Shown: piece by piece, positions 1-6,894 of the stretch
How positions within the stretch are numbered: the stretch's first letter is position 1
Layout of the letters: every line of letters starts with the position of its first letter
Assembly (NCBI GenBank): GCA_964388985.1
Contig: CAYMCJ010000030.1
Location: 1 to 12,883 of the forward strand
Source: CAYMCJ01 sp964388985
GTDB taxonomy: Bacteria > Patescibacteriota > Patescibacteriia > Patescibacteriales > CAYMCJ01
Direction: 5' to 3'
Length of the DNA stretch: 12,883 bases
Made by a program: the position numbers and the translations under genes
Notes under the pieces: model-generated
What the model saw: only the letters and a program-made list of their open reading frames with translations
Database searches by the model: none
What the model was told of the DNA's origin: nothing

Positions 1-935
1 AGGCACATAGTAATACTATCCTTTATCTCCCTTAAAGCGCCAATATAATCTTTGGGATGATTTTTCAGGAAATTGGCTGCTTTAAGCTCGTACATAAAAC
101 TATAAGGTAATTTTTCAAACAATTTAATAATTTCCGGCCAATCGGGATAAATTTTTTCCGCCTGATTTTTTAATTCTTTTATCAGGGGCATTTCATATTC
201 ATTGGTTTTAAACAGCAAATATCTAATTGCTAATTCATAATTTCCCCGCATAATTAATTTGCCAATTTTGTGGCTATCCAACCGCACTCCGCCGAACCGC
301 TGGCTCTGATAATAATTTAAAATTCCGTATTTACCTATATTTTCTAATTTTATAGCTAACTCCCCCTCATTTACCTCGTCCTTAGTCCGGGCCGTAATTG
401 TAAATAAATTGCCTTTTAAATATCCGGGCCGAATATTGTCTTTGCCGAAATAAAAATTAGTTAAAATAATATTTTGCATCTCTTTTTTTTCAATTTCCTC
501 AATTGACAACCGGCCCTTGCGCATGGCTATTAACTGGGCGGTAATGGCTTTATCGTCTTTTAGCCCGGCATAACCGATGGCGCCGGAAAACTCCAACTCC
601 TGGGCCACCTTTTCCACGGCGGCATTGGTAGTCAAACCCATTTTTATCAAATGGGCATACAAAGTTTTTTCTTTTTCTCCTCTTTCATGATTATTATTGC
701 CAATTTCATTCACCCGAACAATTTTATTATCAGCCGTTATTTCCTCAACAATAAAATCCTCAAAAAAAAGCCGCAAGTAAGCCAGCGGCCGATTTTGGGG
801 CATATTTAAAATACCTACCTCATTAAAAACGTCCTCTTCCCGACGTTGTTTTTGGGAAATAATCAATTCCGGCCTTTCCTTTTTTAGCCGTTTAACAGTC
901 TCTTCCTGTTTTTGCCAAGCTGTTTGTAGATTCAT
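1..935 (-). CDS. truD: tRNA pseudouridine(13) synthase TruD, C-terminus cut by window edge
   Basis: TruD-family enzymes convert uridine 13 of certain tRNAs to pseudouridine in the cytoplasm. The frame runs from an ATG at 935 to the window edge without a stop (311 codons visible). Family marks are FFEDFIVEE (about residues 57-65, the DFxVxE segment near the TruD N-terminus), GYAGLKDDKAITAQ (121-134), where D127 aligns with the catalytic Asp, and NYYQSQRFG (207-215), the conserved N-Y-x-x-x-Q-R-F-G box. About 50 residues precede the first family block, more than in the E. coli protein; the block starting at M45 is a possible shorter start. An AAAGG-like SD lies just upstream of ATG 935, inside the palindrome that fills the spacer to the glycosyltransferase gene. 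The two genes share a strand and may be co-transcribed. Function from motifs is fairly sure; the exact RNA substrate is not. Confidence 0.85.
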   Translation of the reverse strand, partial: MNLQTAWQKQEETVKRLKKERPELIISQKQRREEDVFNEVGILNMPQNRPLAYLRLFFEDFIVEEITADNKIVRVNEIGNNNHERGEKEKTLYAHLIKMGLTTNAAVEKVAQELEFSGAIGYAGLKDDKAITAQLIAMRKGRLSIEEIEKKEMQNIILTNFYFGKDNIRPGYLKGNLFTITARTKDEVNEGELAIKLENIGKYGILNYYQSQRFGGVRLDSHKIGKLIMRGNYELAIRYLLFKTNEYEMPLIKELKNQAEKIYPDWPEIIKLFEKLPYSFMYELKAANFLKNHPKDYIGALREIKDSITMC

Positions 936-936
936 A

Positions 937-1097
937 AGACCTTTTGCAAAATAAGCTTTTGCGATAATTTTTTCAAATTTCGAAGCGAAAAATTAAGAAA
1001 GCGACGATGTTTATATGTAATATAAGCGGAGGAGCTTTATTAATTTTGCAGCCTAAATTTGGAAAAATTAGCCATAATGTTATTTTGCAAGAGGTCT
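937..1097. repeat. ~160-bp imperfect palindrome (MITE-like)
   Basis: The two halves are near-complementary over almost 80 bases each. The outer 18 bases, AGACCTTTTGCAAAATAA at 937-954, match the reverse complement of 1080-1097 at 17 of 18 positions. A second well-matched block of 16 bases (about 965-980 against 1055-1070) differs at one position. The inner part is more diverged but still pairs, and the centre is TTATAT-GTA-ATATAA (1011-1025). The ends read AGACC...GGTCT and are flanked by ATA on both sides (934-936 and 1098-1100), a possible 3-bp target duplication. It fills the whole spacer between the glycosyltransferase stop and the truD start. A non-autonomous transposable element or a structured mRNA element are both possible. 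The structure is directly visible; the origin is inferred. Confidence 0.75.
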
Positions 1098-1102
1098 ATA
1101 TA

Positions 1103-2293
1103 TTATCTATTTAAAATTTCTTTATATATCTCCCCTGTCTTGCGCGCGCATTCCCACCAGCTGTATTTTTTAACCTGCTCGTAGCCTTTTTTAATTAAAT
1201 CCTCCCGCTTGCTTTCGTCGCCAATAACCTGCTCAATCTTAGTCTGCATATCAGCCTCATTTTCAGGATTAAAATAAATCGCCGCTTGACCCAAAACTTC
1301 TGGTAGGCTTGATTTATTAGAGCTTACTACCGGACAACCCTTGGCCATTGCTTCCAGCGGCGGCAAACCAAAGCCTTCGTACAGGGACGGAAAAACATAA
1401 ACCAGAGCTTTCTTAAATAAAATTTCAAGTTTAATATCAGGCACATAACCGGTAAAAATTATCGGCGTATCATATTCATTCTCTCGCCACAATCCCAGCC
1501 GAGTGGCATACTCTTTTATTTGTTTATAAAAATAATCTTCTTTGCCCACTAAAACTAAACGCAGGTCTGATTGCTTTTTATATAATTTGGCGAATACATT
1601 AATTAAACCTTCCAAATTTTTATGCGGATAAGCGTTACCCACATAAAGCAAAAACGGATTATTTATATTATAGCTTAAAAGCGTTTTTTTATCGTCCAGT
1701 TTGGCGGCGAACAAAGAATCCCGGCCCTTGGCTAAATTGGCCACTCCTTCATAAGTAACCGCTATTTTAGCGGGATTTATTTTAAACTGTCTGGCAATGT
1801 CATTTTTGGTAAATCCAGAAACAGCAATAACTTTTTTAGCCCGCTTAACCGCCAACCAAATAATTATTTTATAAGCCAAATTTTTTATTTTATATAAAAA
1901 CGGCCCCAGAGTAGTCGCTCTTTGCGTAGGAAATTTTGTTAATATTAAATCATGAATAGTAACAACAAATTTATTTAAGGTAAAAATCGGCACATTAAAA
2001 TGAGGAAAATGCATTAAATCAACCCGGGCGCGCAAAAATAATATGGGCATAAAAATCTGCTCGGCCAATGTATACCATCTGACATTGGTTTTAACCTTTT
2101 TTATTCTGGCCTCCCCGCACTCAAATTCATCAAAATTGTCCTTGCTTAAAAAAATCACATACTCGTTTAACTTATCTATCTTAATAATATTATCCACAAT
2201 TTCCTGCGTATACCTTCCCAGTCCTTTCCCAATCGGACCGTAGAATCTGGCATCAATACCAATTCTTTTTACTTGCTTTTTATTTCTTAACAT
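1103..2293 (-). CDS. GT4-family (GT-B fold) glycosyltransferase
   Basis: A 396-residue cytoplasmic or membrane-associated glycosyltransferase, of the kind that transfers a sugar from a nucleotide-sugar donor during polysaccharide or glycolipid assembly. The N-terminal Rossmann half begins RIGIDARFYGP with a glycine-rich loop GKGLGRY (22-28) and has the TIHDL segment (112-116). The C-terminal half carries LLYVGNAYPHKN (215-226), the mannosyl/glucosyl-transferase-like donor region TGYVPD (281-286), and the EX7E motif as EGFGLPPLE (E306 to E314), which contacts the donor in GT4 enzymes. Length is normal for the family. The sugar and acceptor cannot be read from sequence. The ATG at 2293 sits six bases after an extended -10 box, so the mRNA is probably leaderless. 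It is divergent from the membrane GT-C candidate at 2487 and upstream of truD on the same strand. Confidence 0.88.
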   Translation of the reverse strand: MLRNKKQVKRIGIDARFYGPIGKGLGRYTQEIVDNIIKIDKLNEYVIFLSKDNFDEFECGEARIKKVKTNVRWYTLAEQIFMPILFLRARVDLMHFPHFNVPIFTLNKFVVTIHDLILTKFPTQRATTLGPFLYKIKNLAYKIIIWLAVKRAKKVIAVSGFTKNDIARQFKINPAKIAVTYEGVANLAKGRDSLFAAKLDDKKTLLSYNINNPFLLYVGNAYPHKNLEGLINVFAKLYKKQSDLRLVLVGKEDYFYKQIKEYATRLGLWRENEYDTPIIFTGYVPDIKLEILFKKALVYVFPSLYEGFGLPPLEAMAKGCPVVSSNKSSLPEVLGQAAIYFNPENEADMQTKIEQVIGDESKREDLIKKGYEQVKKYSWWECARKTGEIYKEILNR

Positions 2294-2299
2294 ATTTAT

Positions 2300-2308
2300 A
2301 TTATAGCA
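2300..2308 (-). promoter_or_regulatory. Extended -10 promoter of the GT4 gene (leaderless)
   Basis: Read on the minus strand, the sequence is TGC-TATAAT followed by six bases (ATAAAT) and then the ATG at 2293. A consensus -10 at this distance places the transcription start on or beside the start codon. No SD is visible. No good -35 is seen, as is usual for TGn-extended -10 promoters. Confidence 0.65.
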
Positions 2309-2471
2309 TATATTATATAAAAATAATTTATAAATTGTAGTGTCTGTTGTAAAATTTTTAATTTTATAAATAATTTTTAATTTTTTTTAATAATATTTTT
2401 ATTTAACAGTTTAAAAATTAAAAATTATAATTTATTTAAAAATTATAAAAATTAAATATTTTGTCATTTGA

Positions 2472-2480
2472 TGTTATAAT
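2472..2480 (+). promoter_or_regulatory. Extended -10 promoter of the membrane TPR gene (leaderless)
   Basis: TGT-TATAAT is followed by six bases (AATAAT) and the ATG at 2487. It is the mirror image of the divergent promoter at 2300-2308, with the same spacing. The predicted transcription start is the A of the start codon. There is no SD. A weak -35 (TTAAAT, 2452-2457) lies 17 bases upstream. Confidence 0.65.
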
Positions 2481-2486
2481 AATAAT

Positions 2487-4493
2487 ATGGCAAAACAAAA
2501 AATTATACTAATTTTAAAAATTCTGATATTTTTAAGCATACTGGGCTTAACTTTCCTTATATTCTGTCAGCAAATCAACTTGACTTCACTTGATTTGGGC
2601 CGGCACATAAAAAACGGGCAAATGATTTGGCAGGACAAAGATGTGCTATATAAAAATTTTTACTCTTATACCGAACCTGATTTCCCCTTTGCAAACCACC
2701 ATTGGCTTTCAGGGATAATTTTTTATTTTATATATCTAACCGGCGGCTTTAAATTATTATCAATATTTAATATTTTAATTGCCCTGCTTACTGTTAGTCT
2801 AATTTTTTATCATGCTTGCAAACGTTCCAATTTTTGGTTGGCCGCTTTTCTGATTTTACCGGTAGTCTTAATAATGAGCGAACGCACTGACATCAGGCCG
2901 GAAATTTTTAGTTATTTATTTTTAGTGGTAATTTTTTACTTGTTGAATAAATTTAGAAAAACAAATAATTATAAATATTTAATTTGGCTACTTCCGATTC
3001 AATTAGTCTGGATAAATCTACATATTTATTTTTTTCTCGGGCTTTTTTTAATCTGTCTGGTATTACTGGAAAAACTTATTACCAACTTAATAAAGTCGCA
3101 CTCAATAATAATCAGCTTTAAAAATTACCAAAAATTAATTTATATAACTATTGCCTGCTTTGTGGTAAGTTTGGCTAATCCGCACTGGCTCAAAGGTTTA
3201 CTCTATCCTTTTAATATTTTAAAAAAATACGGCTATGAAATTGTGGAAAATAAATCGCCTCTTTATCTTGAAAATTTAATGATTAACTATAACATATCAA
3301 TCTTTAAAATCTTGGTAGTAATATTGGTAATAAGCTATGTTGTATTATTTATAGTAAAAATAAAAACAAAAAAACGATTTTTTGATTTCAACGGCTTTAA
3401 TATTTTTTATATCGGCCTAACCGTTTTTTTTGTTTTTAGCGCTTTCTTCGCCATCCGCAACCTGCCTATCTTTGCCCTAATGACCTTGCCGATAGCGGCT
3501 GGCAACTTTTATTCTTTTAAACAAATTATAAAAAATAAAAACAAACTAATCACCAACGAAAAAATTATCAATTTAAGTATCCCTATTTTTATATTCATTC
3601 TGTATATTGTTTCTTTCTTATGGCTAATACGCGACCTTAACGGTAATAATTATTACTTAAAAAATAAACTCGGTCTAGGTCTGGTATCTAACTCCGAAGA
3701 CCCGCTAAATTTTTTTAACGACAATAATTTAGCCGGCCCTATTTTTAATAACTATGATTTTGGCAGCACCCTGGCCTTTTGGCTGTATCCACAAGAAAAA
3801 ATCTTTGTTGACAATCGCCCGGAAGCTTACAGCCCTGAATTTTTTACTGACACTTACAAGCCAATGCAGGCGGATGAAAAAAAATGGGAAGAATTCAGCG
3901 CTAAATACAATATTAATTTAATCTATTTTTCCCATACCGACGGCACTCCTTGGGCCAGAAACTTTTTAAGTAAGAGATTAAACGATGATGAATGGCCGTT
4001 AATCTATTTTGATTTGAATAATGTAATAATGATTAAAAATAACCAAGCCAATAAAAAAATAATTGCTAAATATAGAATTGATAACAATAAATTTGAAGAA
4101 AAGATAAATAAATTAATGGAAATAACCGGTATTGGCGGAAAAAATAAAATTTTAATGGATTTGGCTGACCTGTCTTTTCTTTATGGTCAAAAAGATATAG
4201 CGGAAAAAATTTATAAAAAAATTCTTGAAAAACAACCCAAAAATAAACTGACCCTGGCCGCCACCGGTTATTTATATTCTGACAGCGATACAATAAAAGC
4301 CCTTAATTACTTTAATAAAGCTATCTTGGCCGGCTACAAACTGCCTTCAATATATAACCAAATGGGCCTGATTTACTGGAATCTGGCAGACTATCAGGAA
4401 GCCAAAAAAATGTGGCAAACAGCCTTAAAGATAAATTCTAAAGACGACCATGCCAAATATTACCTTAATCAGGCCAAAGAATTATTAAGGTAA
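2487..4493 (+). CDS. Multi-pass membrane protein, probable GT-C glycosyltransferase, with C-terminal TPRs
   Basis: A 668-residue protein. The first TM helix (about 7-27) is followed by an extracytoplasmic loop with SLDLGRHIKNG (34-44) and NFYSYTEPDFPFANHHWLSG (57-76). The first acidic residue after TM1 (D36) and this loop resemble GT-C enzymes, which use lipid-linked sugars at the membrane. About ten more hydrophobic segments run to about residue 381. A soluble part follows with NYDFGSTLAFWLYP and KIFVDNRPEAY (422-448), a pattern I associate with uncharacterised bacterial membrane proteins of this design. TPR-like helical repeats occupy about 554-668. The exact family is not certain, and polysaccharide or protein glycosylation is an inference from architecture and neighbours. 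It is the first of two plus-strand genes of similar design and is probably ended by the hairpin at 4509-4540. Confidence 0.7.
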   Translation: MAKQKIILILKILIFLSILGLTFLIFCQQINLTSLDLGRHIKNGQMIWQDKDVLYKNFYSYTEPDFPFANHHWLSGIIFYFIYLTGGFKLLSIFNILIALLTVSLIFYHACKRSNFWLAAFLILPVVLIMSERTDIRPEIFSYLFLVVIFYLLNKFRKTNNYKYLIWLLPIQLVWINLHIYFFLGLFLICLVLLEKLITNLIKSHSIIISFKNYQKLIYITIACFVVSLANPHWLKGLLYPFNILKKYGYEIVENKSPLYLENLMINYNISIFKILVVILVISYVVLFIVKIKTKKRFFDFNGFNIFYIGLTVFFVFSAFFAIRNLPIFALMTLPIAAGNFYSFKQIIKNKNKLITNEKIINLSIPIFIFILYIVSFLWLIRDLNGNNYYLKNKLGLGLVSNSEDPLNFFNDNNLAGPIFNNYDFGSTLAFWLYPQEKIFVDNRPEAYSPEFFTDTYKPMQADEKKWEEFSAKYNINLIYFSHTDGTPWARNFLSKRLNDDEWPLIYFDLNNVIMIKNNQANKKIIAKYRIDNNKFEEKINKLMEITGIGGKNKILMDLADLSFLYGQKDIAEKIYKKILEKQPKNKLTLAATGYLYSDSDTIKALNYFNKAILAGYKLPSIYNQMGLIYWNLADYQEAKKMWQTALKINSKDDHAKYYLNQAKELLR

Positions 4494-4508
4494 ATATGCA
4501 AAAAGTCT

Positions 4509-4540
4509 AATAACAAAACTTCCTATTCCTGTTATTTTTT
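4509..4540 (+). terminator. Probable intrinsic terminator after the membrane TPR gene
   Basis: AATAACA (4509-4515) pairs with TGTTATT (4530-4536), followed by a run of T to 4540. It lies 16 bases after the stop codon. The stem is AT-rich and the loop is 14 bases, so it is weak by standard criteria, but it is well placed. Confidence 0.45.
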
Positions 4541-4604
4541 AACGAAACGAAAAATCTATATAATTAATTTATAATTAATAATTTATAATATTAAAACAAT
4601 TTAT

Positions 4605-4664
4605 AATATTAAATTTTAAAATTTATAAAAGTTTTAAATAATTATTTATTATAAATTTAATATT
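4605..4664. repeat. 12-bp inverted repeat in an AT-only spacer
   Basis: AATATTAAATTT (4605-4616) and its exact reverse complement (4653-4664) flank a 36-base centre. The spacer from about 4550 to 4699 is almost entirely A and T, so chance is a real explanation. It precedes the TMTC-like gene, which has no visible SD, so a role as promoter or leader structure is possible but not shown. Confidence 0.3.
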
Positions 4665-4699
4665 GTTTATAAATTACAAATTTTAAAAATATTAATAAC

Positions 4700-6484
4700 A
4701 TGGATAAAAAATTTAAATACCTTACTCTGGGAATTTTTCTGGTTGTCTCTTTTGTCGTCTTTGGTAACTCCCTGGCTGGTGATTTTGTTTTTGATGATTT
4801 AGCTATTGTCCGCGACCGTCCGGAGTTAAAAAATATTGAACATCTTCCCTATTTATTTTTTGAACCTTACCATAATATGGGCTACGACGGTGATATTTAC
4901 CGCCCGATTACTATGGCCAGCTTTTCCCTAAACTACAATATATTAGGCGAAAAACCCTGGGGTTTTCATTTTATAAATATACTGTTGCACGCCTTGGCCT
5001 CGTGGCTGGTTTTTTTACTCCTTTTTAAATTAACTAAAAAAATTGATTTTTCTTTTTTAGCTTCTTTTTTATTTTTAATTTTGCCGATTCACACCGAACC
5101 GATTAACACCATTGTCGGACGGGCGGAAATGCTGTCTTTATTGTTCTCCGCCTGGTGCCTGCTTTTATTATTAAAAGAAAAAAATATAAAAACAAAAAAG
5201 AAAAAAATTTCTCTCCAATTCTGGGCCGCTCTTCTGTTTTTAATGGCTTTATTAAGTAAGGAAAACGCGCTCGGACTTCTGCCGCTTTACTTTATTATTA
5301 TATGGATAAATACTCAAGGCAATACATTTGTTGTCCGCTTAAAAATAATTTTTAATAAATACAGGTTAAATTTTACTTATCTAACTGGCGCTATCTTATT
5401 GTATTTTTCTATGCGCGCGGCTGTCTTGGAAAAACTAATTAATACCAACTCATCAATCGTAGAAAACCCGCTTAAATTTGTTGACTGGCCGGAACGGCTT
5501 ATGACCGCTATTAAAATAATTGGTATGTATTTATATAAAATAATCTGGCCTTATAATAACTTGTCCTCTGATTATTCCTTTAACCAAATCCCGGTTGAAA
5601 TTAATTGGTCTAATTGGTTTTTTTGGATTGGCTTGACGACTTTATGCCTAATAATTATTATAATTATCAAGGCTTTATTAAAACCGCCAAAAAATAATTA
5701 TCCCACTCAAATAATTATTTTAGCCAGCAGCTTTTTTTTATTTTACTTTATAATAACCAGCAACCTGCTCTTTCCGATTGGTACAATTATGGCTGAGCGC
5801 TTAATGTATATACCCAGCTTGGGCGTCTGTATGGTGCTGGGATTATTAATAATAATGTTACGTAACATGCTACGTAACAAAATAAATAATAAAAATTACA
5901 GCCAATATATTTATTTATCAATTATTGCCTTGCTGACCATCTGCTACGGCACAATAAGTTTTGACAGAAATTTTGACTGGAAAAATGAAGCCAGTCTTTT
6001 CGCTAGCGCCGCGGCCAGATCGCCCGACAGCGTGCTTTCACGATCTAATTTAGGGGCAATATATTTATTAGAGGACAATCTTCCGGCCGCCGAAAAAGAA
6101 ATTATGGCGGCTCAAAATATTTATGACAACTATAACCATAATCTAAATAATCTTGGGCTGCTTTATTTAAAAAAGGGAGAGTTAACTAAGGCCCGCGACC
6201 AATTTATTTTTACTCTAAAAAAATATTCCGGCTACGGCTCCGCGATTGATAACTTGGCTTTAACTTATTTTAAATTGGGCGAATATGAAAAAGCTAAAAA
6301 ATTTTGGAATATTATTTATGGAAATAAAAACGCTCAACTATATTTAATCGCTTATTTTAATAATGAATTTAATAAATTAATTCAAGAAAATAAAATTAAC
6401 CAAGCCGAAAAATTGCTTCTTCAGACGAAAAAAATTGTTGATAATAAAAAATGGCTGAAAGAAATTGAAACTTTATTAAAATAA
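4700..6484 (+). CDS. TMTC/GT105-like protein O-mannosyltransferase homologue with C-terminal TPRs
   Basis: A 594-residue multi-pass membrane protein. The family signature runs along the whole length: FVFDDLAIV (29-37) with the paired Asp D32-D33 in the first extracytoplasmic loop, YRPITMASFSLNYNILG (67-83), PWGFHFINILLHAL (86-99), LPIHTEPINTIVGRAEM (128-144), LLSKEN (184-189), and a DUF1736-like block (about 257-297) ending LSSDYSFNQIP. Then come GTIMAERLMYIPSLG (361-375) and TPRs from about 443 to 594. In animals TMTC1-4 transfer mannose from a dolichol-linked donor to cadherins. Bacterial relatives are largely uncharacterised, so substrate and donor here are inferred. About ten TM segments precede the TPR part, which should face the outside as in the family. 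It follows another membrane-TPR gene on the same strand. The ATG at 4700 has no clear SD. Confidence 0.8.
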   Translation: MDKKFKYLTLGIFLVVSFVVFGNSLAGDFVFDDLAIVRDRPELKNIEHLPYLFFEPYHNMGYDGDIYRPITMASFSLNYNILGEKPWGFHFINILLHALASWLVFLLLFKLTKKIDFSFLASFLFLILPIHTEPINTIVGRAEMLSLLFSAWCLLLLLKEKNIKTKKKKISLQFWAALLFLMALLSKENALGLLPLYFIIIWINTQGNTFVVRLKIIFNKYRLNFTYLTGAILLYFSMRAAVLEKLINTNSSIVENPLKFVDWPERLMTAIKIIGMYLYKIIWPYNNLSSDYSFNQIPVEINWSNWFFWIGLTTLCLIIIIIIKALLKPPKNNYPTQIIILASSFFLFYFIITSNLLFPIGTIMAERLMYIPSLGVCMVLGLLIIMLRNMLRNKINNKNYSQYIYLSIIALLTICYGTISFDRNFDWKNEASLFASAAARSPDSVLSRSNLGAIYLLEDNLPAAEKEIMAAQNIYDNYNHNLNNLGLLYLKKGELTKARDQFIFTLKKYSGYGSAIDNLALTYFKLGEYEKAKKFWNIIYGNKNAQLYLIAYFNNEFNKLIQENKINQAEKLLLQTKKIVDNKKWLKEIETLLK

Positions 6485-6512
6485 AAAACAGTAGTTTGAA
6501 TTCACTACTGTT
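6478..6512 (-). terminator. Intrinsic terminator of the small-protein operon
   Basis: A perfect 9-bp stem, AACAGTAGT (6487-6495) with ACTACTGTT (6504-6512), has an 8-base loop. On the minus strand it is followed directly by TTTTTTATTTT (6478-6488). It begins two bases after the stop of the 56-codon gene. The T tract overlaps the last codons of the convergent plus-strand gene. On the plus strand there is no T tract after the hairpin, so it mainly serves minus-strand transcripts. Confidence 0.8.
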
Positions 6513-6513
6513 A

Positions 6514-6684
6514 TCACCATATTGTTGGTGAATATCCCCTTCGGGACCGAAAATTATCGTCAATATAGCCCTTAAGTCCCGCTAAAAATCGGCCTAAACA
6601 CTTTTTAAATAAAGAAAGGTCTATCAATAATATTATTATTGCAAAAATAAAAAAACAATAAACAACATTTTTATCATTTTTCAT
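6514..6684 (-). CDS. Small membrane protein, 56 aa (second gene of small operon)
   Basis: Not recognised. The frame starts at ATG 6684, has 56 codons and ends TGA-TAA (tandem stops). It begins MKNDKNVVY, has one hydrophobic segment (about 8-25, FFIFAIIILLIDLSLF) and a basic, partly glycine-rich tail (KKCLGRFLAGLKGY...) ending SPTIW. A single membrane span with the tail in the cytoplasm or membrane interface is likely. The start overlaps the previous gene's stop as ATGA, a classic coupling arrangement. The SD GAGAGGAG lies six bases upstream. A terminator hairpin follows at once. Promoter, two SDs, ATGA overlap and terminator together make it hard to dismiss as a chance frame. Function unknown; small toxins, membrane chaperones or secretion accessories are all possible. 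Confidence refers to its being a gene. Confidence 0.72.
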   Translation of the reverse strand: MKNDKNVVYCFFIFAIIILLIDLSLFKKCLGRFLAGLKGYIDDNFRSRRGYSPTIW

Positions 6685-6821
6685 TTTGTCTCCTCTCTTA
6701 TAAAATAGCCATCTTCACATTTTTTACAAAAAGAAAAAAACTTTTTAATTGATAATATAAAATAAAAACTGAAAAAAATTATTTGAAGATAATCTTTCAA
6801 TGAACTCTTTTTCTTTTTCAT
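6681..6821 (-). CDS. Small membrane protein, 46 aa, with CxxC (first gene of small operon)
   Basis: Not recognised. The frame starts at ATG 6821, has 46 codons and ends in a TGA that overlaps the next start. The N-terminus is MKKKKSSLKDY, then a hydrophobic stretch (about 12-25, LQIIFFSFYFILSI), then KKFFSFCKKCEDGYFIREETK with a CKKC pair (C32, C35) that could bind metal or be redox-active. The lysine-rich start suggests the N-terminus stays in the cytoplasm. The SD GGAGGGG (6827-6833) is five bases from the ATG and is the strongest in the window, while most neighbouring genes have little or none. A TTGACA promoter lies upstream. Layout (MK-rich start, one hydrophobic segment, KK, Cys, GY) resembles the second gene, so the two may be old duplicates. 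No known family is claimed. Confidence 0.75.
   Translation of the reverse strand: MKKKKSSLKDYLQIIFFSFYFILSIKKFFSFCKKCEDGYFIREETK
6691..6698 (-). promoter_or_regulatory. SD of the 56-aa small gene
   Basis: On the minus strand the bases read AGAGAGGA, then GACAAA, then ATG 6684. The site lies inside the 3' end of the first small gene, so a ribosome can initiate independently as well as through the ATGA overlap. Confidence 0.7.
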
Positions 6822-6826
6822 TATTT

Positions 6827-6834
6827 CCCCTCCT
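6827..6834 (-). promoter_or_regulatory. SD of the 46-aa small gene
   Basis: AGGAGGGG followed by AAATA and ATG 6821. This near-perfect SD decides the start and contrasts with the SD-less starts at 2293, 2487 and 7776. Confidence 0.8.
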
Positions 6835-6862
6835 TTTTAAAAATAAAATGCAAAGACATATT

Positions 6863-6891
6863 AATTTACATCAAAAACCAAACTATGTCAA
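6863..6891 (-). promoter_or_regulatory. Promoter of the small-protein operon
   Basis: A consensus -35 TTGACA (6886-6891), a 17-base spacer and a -10 TAAATT (6863-6868, four of six) are read on the minus strand, giving a leader of roughly 35 bases with the SD near its 3' end. It starts four bases after the parB stop, so the small operon can be expressed independently of parB. Confidence 0.65.
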
Positions 6892-6894
6892 GGG

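Noticed and set aside
2190..2198. Perfect DnaA box TTATCCACA
   Set aside because: A single copy inside the GT4 coding region, with no cluster of boxes and no dnaA or dnaN nearby; chance is sufficient.
2043..2243. Plus-strand 66-codon frame
   Set aside because: Antisense to the well-supported GT4 gene, with no SD or family features.
2330..2460. Long A/T-only inverted repeats in the divergent spacer
   Set aside because: With more than 90% A and T, self-complementary stretches arise by chance; only the promoter boxes are informative.
4066..4293. Minus-strand 75-codon frame
   Set aside because: Antisense to the C-terminal part of the membrane TPR gene; composition looks like a shadow frame.
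5860..5880. Short tandem ACGTAAC repeat in the TMTC-like gene
   Set aside because: It encodes LRNMLRN in frame and is too short to be a meaningful repeat.
6681..6683. UGA recoded to glycine, as in Gracilibacteria and Absconditabacteria
   Set aside because: The TGA at 6683-6681 is embedded in an ATGA overlap, and the TraC-like gene also ends in TGA. I saw no in-frame TGA inside the conserved proteins, so the standard code fits.
6481..6894. A known riboswitch, tmRNA or SRP RNA in the spacer between the TMTC-like gene and parB
   Set aside because: No match to conserved cores of those RNAs; the structure is better explained by the two small genes and their terminator.
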